Shown one piece after another: positions 62,280-64,000 of a stretch of 64,000 bases of DNA. The notes below the pieces were generated by a model. It was not told the DNA's origin. It saw nothing but the letters and a program-made list of their open reading frames with translations, and searched no databases. How positions within the stretch are numbered: position 1 is the first letter of the stretch; each line of letters begins with the position of its first letter. This DNA is from Hoplostethus atlanticus (taxonomy: Eukaryota; Chordata; Actinopteri; Trachichthyiformes; Trachichthyidae). Both the position numbers and the translations under genes were made by a program. Location of the stretch: assembly GCA_034670405.1 (NCBI GenBank), contig JAXDDX010000011.1, positions 2,401,501-2,465,500 of the forward strand, given 5' to 3'.

Positions 62280-63451
62280 TCAATCTGCTTAAAGGTTTCC
62301 CTTTAAACATTCAGTATGTTCCCACTAAGATCAGATTGTGTTTGGATAGACCGGAAACACATGCAATCTAGTTGTAAGTGCACCCAAGACACATCGAAGA
62401 TCCGATCACCCCCCCCGCCCCCGTCCACCTCCAGAGGTGATCAGAGATGCCAATCCAAACACAGCAACAACATAAACAGAAACTTTTGCATGCAGGTACA
62501 ATCAGGAAGCACACACACACAAAATCAGACGGGTAGCAGGCAGCTCGGACAGTAACGTAATTGTCAAAAATGGATGTTGGTGTTTACAGGTAAGTATGAG
62601 AGGAAATGACATGTGGAGCATTTTGCAAAGGAAAAAAGAGATCAGATTTAAATGTAAACATCAGAGATAAAGGTGTACATGCAGCTAAATGATCCAGCCG
62701 CTATCTGGATACACCGGGGCTAAAGGGGGCCTAAGAAGCCTAGACATCGTGTGTCTATTTTATTGCTCTGTCTGCTTTTATCTATAGACACATCGCCTCT
62801 GGGAGAGTGGATAATGCCACATGACTCACTGCATTAAAAATGTGGACCTTTTACAAAATGAAGTTGTCCTTTTCAGACCGTAATACGCAGGCAATGTCGA
62901 TACGCGGCCCGCCTCTTTTCTAAGCTCACTTTGGAGAGACCAACCTGTGGCATTCTTTTTACAAATCACAAAATTGTCAAAAGTGCATTCCTCAAACTCC
63001 TTTTTGTTTGCGAAAGACGGCATTCCTCCATGAAAACATCTTTAGTTAGTGGGTACGTTTTCCTAACTGGTTACAAAGCTGCTTTAGAAGATGGAGGCTT
63101 CAGCAGAGGCATATTTCTCCAATTTCCTTTATGTGACTCATACTTGCTTGCTATGGTAAATAGAGTAATCCCAGGCAGCTATTGTTAAAAAATACCTTTG
63201 ATGAACGACTGGATTTTTTCCCCCCCCCATATAGCGGGATACAATTCAGATAGACGCTGCTTCCTGCAGATTCTTCTTCATTAAACCACCCAGTTTGAGA
63301 CGCCACTTCCTGGGAAGACAATCCTGTCATCTCCTACCCTGCTGAGACGAAGCAGGAAGTATTCCTGTTGTGTTTCCTACCAGTCAGCATTCTCTACCTG
63401 TACAGTCATCAGCTTTAAATCACTAATGAGCAATGAGACTCACACTCAGAG

Positions 63452-63482
<31 letters not shown>

Positions 63483-63620
63483 ATGTACCTAGCAGAGCAC
63501 ATGCTGAACACGTGAGACTTGTCAACTCACGTGAGCTACCTCGTACTCGAGAGCTCCCCCCATCTTTTTGACATCAACTCACACAGGAAAACGCTACATG
63601 CAGGGAGGGGGATACACTCC

Positions 63621-63623
<3 letters not shown>

Positions 63624-63666
<43 letters not shown>
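63624..63666. repeat. CA microsatellite upstream of exon 1 donor region
   Basis: About 21 CA units, 180 bases from exon 1. A GT tract of opposite orientation lies at 63456-63482, so the two could pair in the transcript. Confidence 0.95.
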
Positions 63667-63667
<1 letters not shown>

Positions 63668-63843
63668 GTCCAAAGACACACACACAGTCCACCGCTATCT
63701 ACAGCTGGTGCTTCATGAATATGTGATCTGATTCCTCCTCCTGTATTAAAAGATATTCTCCAGATCAGAAGAGGAGGGAGGGGGGGGATTAACTGAAAGC
63801 CGTTACGAAGCGGGAAGAGAGAAAATAGAGGAGATGTGCCTAC

Positions 63844-63927
63844 CTCGTCGTAAGTGTAGCGATAGTCAGCCTTCTTTGATTTCAGATCCCACAGGACCAC
63901 AATCCCAGACTCAAATCCAATTATAAG
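63844..63927 (-). CDS. stxbp5: stxbp5 exon (window exon 1): N-terminal WD40 propeller
   Basis: Eighty-four bases, 28 codons, phase 0 at both ends. The translation begins LIIGFESGIVVLWDLKSKK and ends YRYTYDE, a WD40 strand with the typical VVLWD motif, matching tomosyn-1 in the first seven-bladed propeller. The acceptor is CTCTCCAG and the donor GTAGGC. It is the most upstream exon visible; earlier exons must lie above 64000. An intron of about 8 kb separates it from the next exon. Confidence 0.95.
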
Positions 63928-64000
63928 CTGGAGAGGAAGAGCGACAGGCAGTCAGAGACATCGGTAGGAGAGATGACAGAGGGTAGATAGGATAGGCCGA

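Larger units (their letters stand above)
55815..63843 (-). other. 8-kb intron of stxbp5 between exons 1 and 2
   Basis: This is the largest intron visible; the others are 0.1-3.2 kb. No additional exon is needed, because exons 1 and 2 join in phase and continue the known protein (TYDE|AIHSVAWHHEG). It contains many CA/GT and GA tracts and one possible tRNA-like relic (60735-60830). Nothing else was recognised. Confidence 0.8.
31995..63927 (-). other. stxbp5: stxbp5 (tomosyn-1) gene, 3' part: 20 coding exons plus 3' UTR
   Basis: This is the gene-level entry. Tomosyn-1 binds syntaxin and SNAP-25 through a C-terminal VAMP-like R-SNARE motif and so holds back vesicle priming; the large WD40 part resembles Lethal giant larvae (family knowledge). 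Translating the minus strand exon by exon gives 900 residues up to a TGA, and the phase matches at all 19 internal junctions. Sequence blocks agree with vertebrate STXBP5 over the whole length and are closer to it than to STXBP5L. The 5' exons (start codon and first WD40 blades, probably a little over 200 residues) lie outside the window. Intron sizes range from about 0.1 kb to 8.0 kb (between 55814 and 63844). The choice between the a and b teleost copies is open. Confidence 0.96.

Noticed and set aside
1..64000. CRISPR arrays, operons, phage or other prokaryotic systems
   Set aside because: The direct repeats present are microsatellites, minisatellites and transposons; the only gene is a spliced vertebrate gene.

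Overview
The window is vertebrate nuclear DNA, almost certainly from a ray-finned (teleost) fish. It contains a split gene with GT-AG introns, dense CA/GT and GA microsatellites, fish-type tRNA-derived SINEs and small hAT-like elements. There are no bacterial-style operons. Long open frames outside the exons are chance or microsatellite frames.

One protein-coding gene can be supported: the 3' part of stxbp5 (tomosyn-1, syntaxin-binding protein 5), on the minus strand. I reconstructed twenty coding exons, from 63927 down to the TGA at 34981-34983. All twenty have GT/AG borders, and the codon phase closes at every junction. Together they give 2,703 nt (900 codons plus stop). They cover the end of the N-terminal WD40/Lgl part, the second propeller with its variable linkers, and the C-terminal R-SNARE motif. 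The first exons (start codon, first WD40 blades) lie beyond position 64000. The protein matches STXBP5 rather than STXBP5L, for example in the RLKGSIMRMAFLDSTG block and in TPVETPEAPNRGFFKGLF. Teleosts usually have a and b copies, and I cannot say which this is. The family acts in the cytosol and on vesicle or plasma membranes as a brake on SNARE-mediated exocytosis.

Layout: 1 to about 28200 is intergenic (downstream of the gene) with simple repeats, a 178-bp tandem duplication (12175-12520), a hAT-like element (24177-24732) and a retroposon 3' tail (about 26085-26330). From 28200 to 31990 is more intergenic DNA or an alternative long 3' UTR, including a SINE-type repeat. From about 31995 to 34980 is the probable 3' UTR. 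From 34981 to 63927 are the exons and introns. The introns carry a palindromic hAT MITE with an 8-bp target duplication, an AT-rich inverted-repeat element with a nested SINE and a deleted tRNA-Asp-like sequence, further SINE fragments and many microsatellites.

No new multi-gene system was found. The most useful leads are: CA/GT tracts lying directly beside several stxbp5 splice sites; a shortened alternative-splicing linker in which one expected exon could not be found; a Tyr-to-Cys change at the end of the R-SNARE tail; and the nested repeat at 47387-48260.
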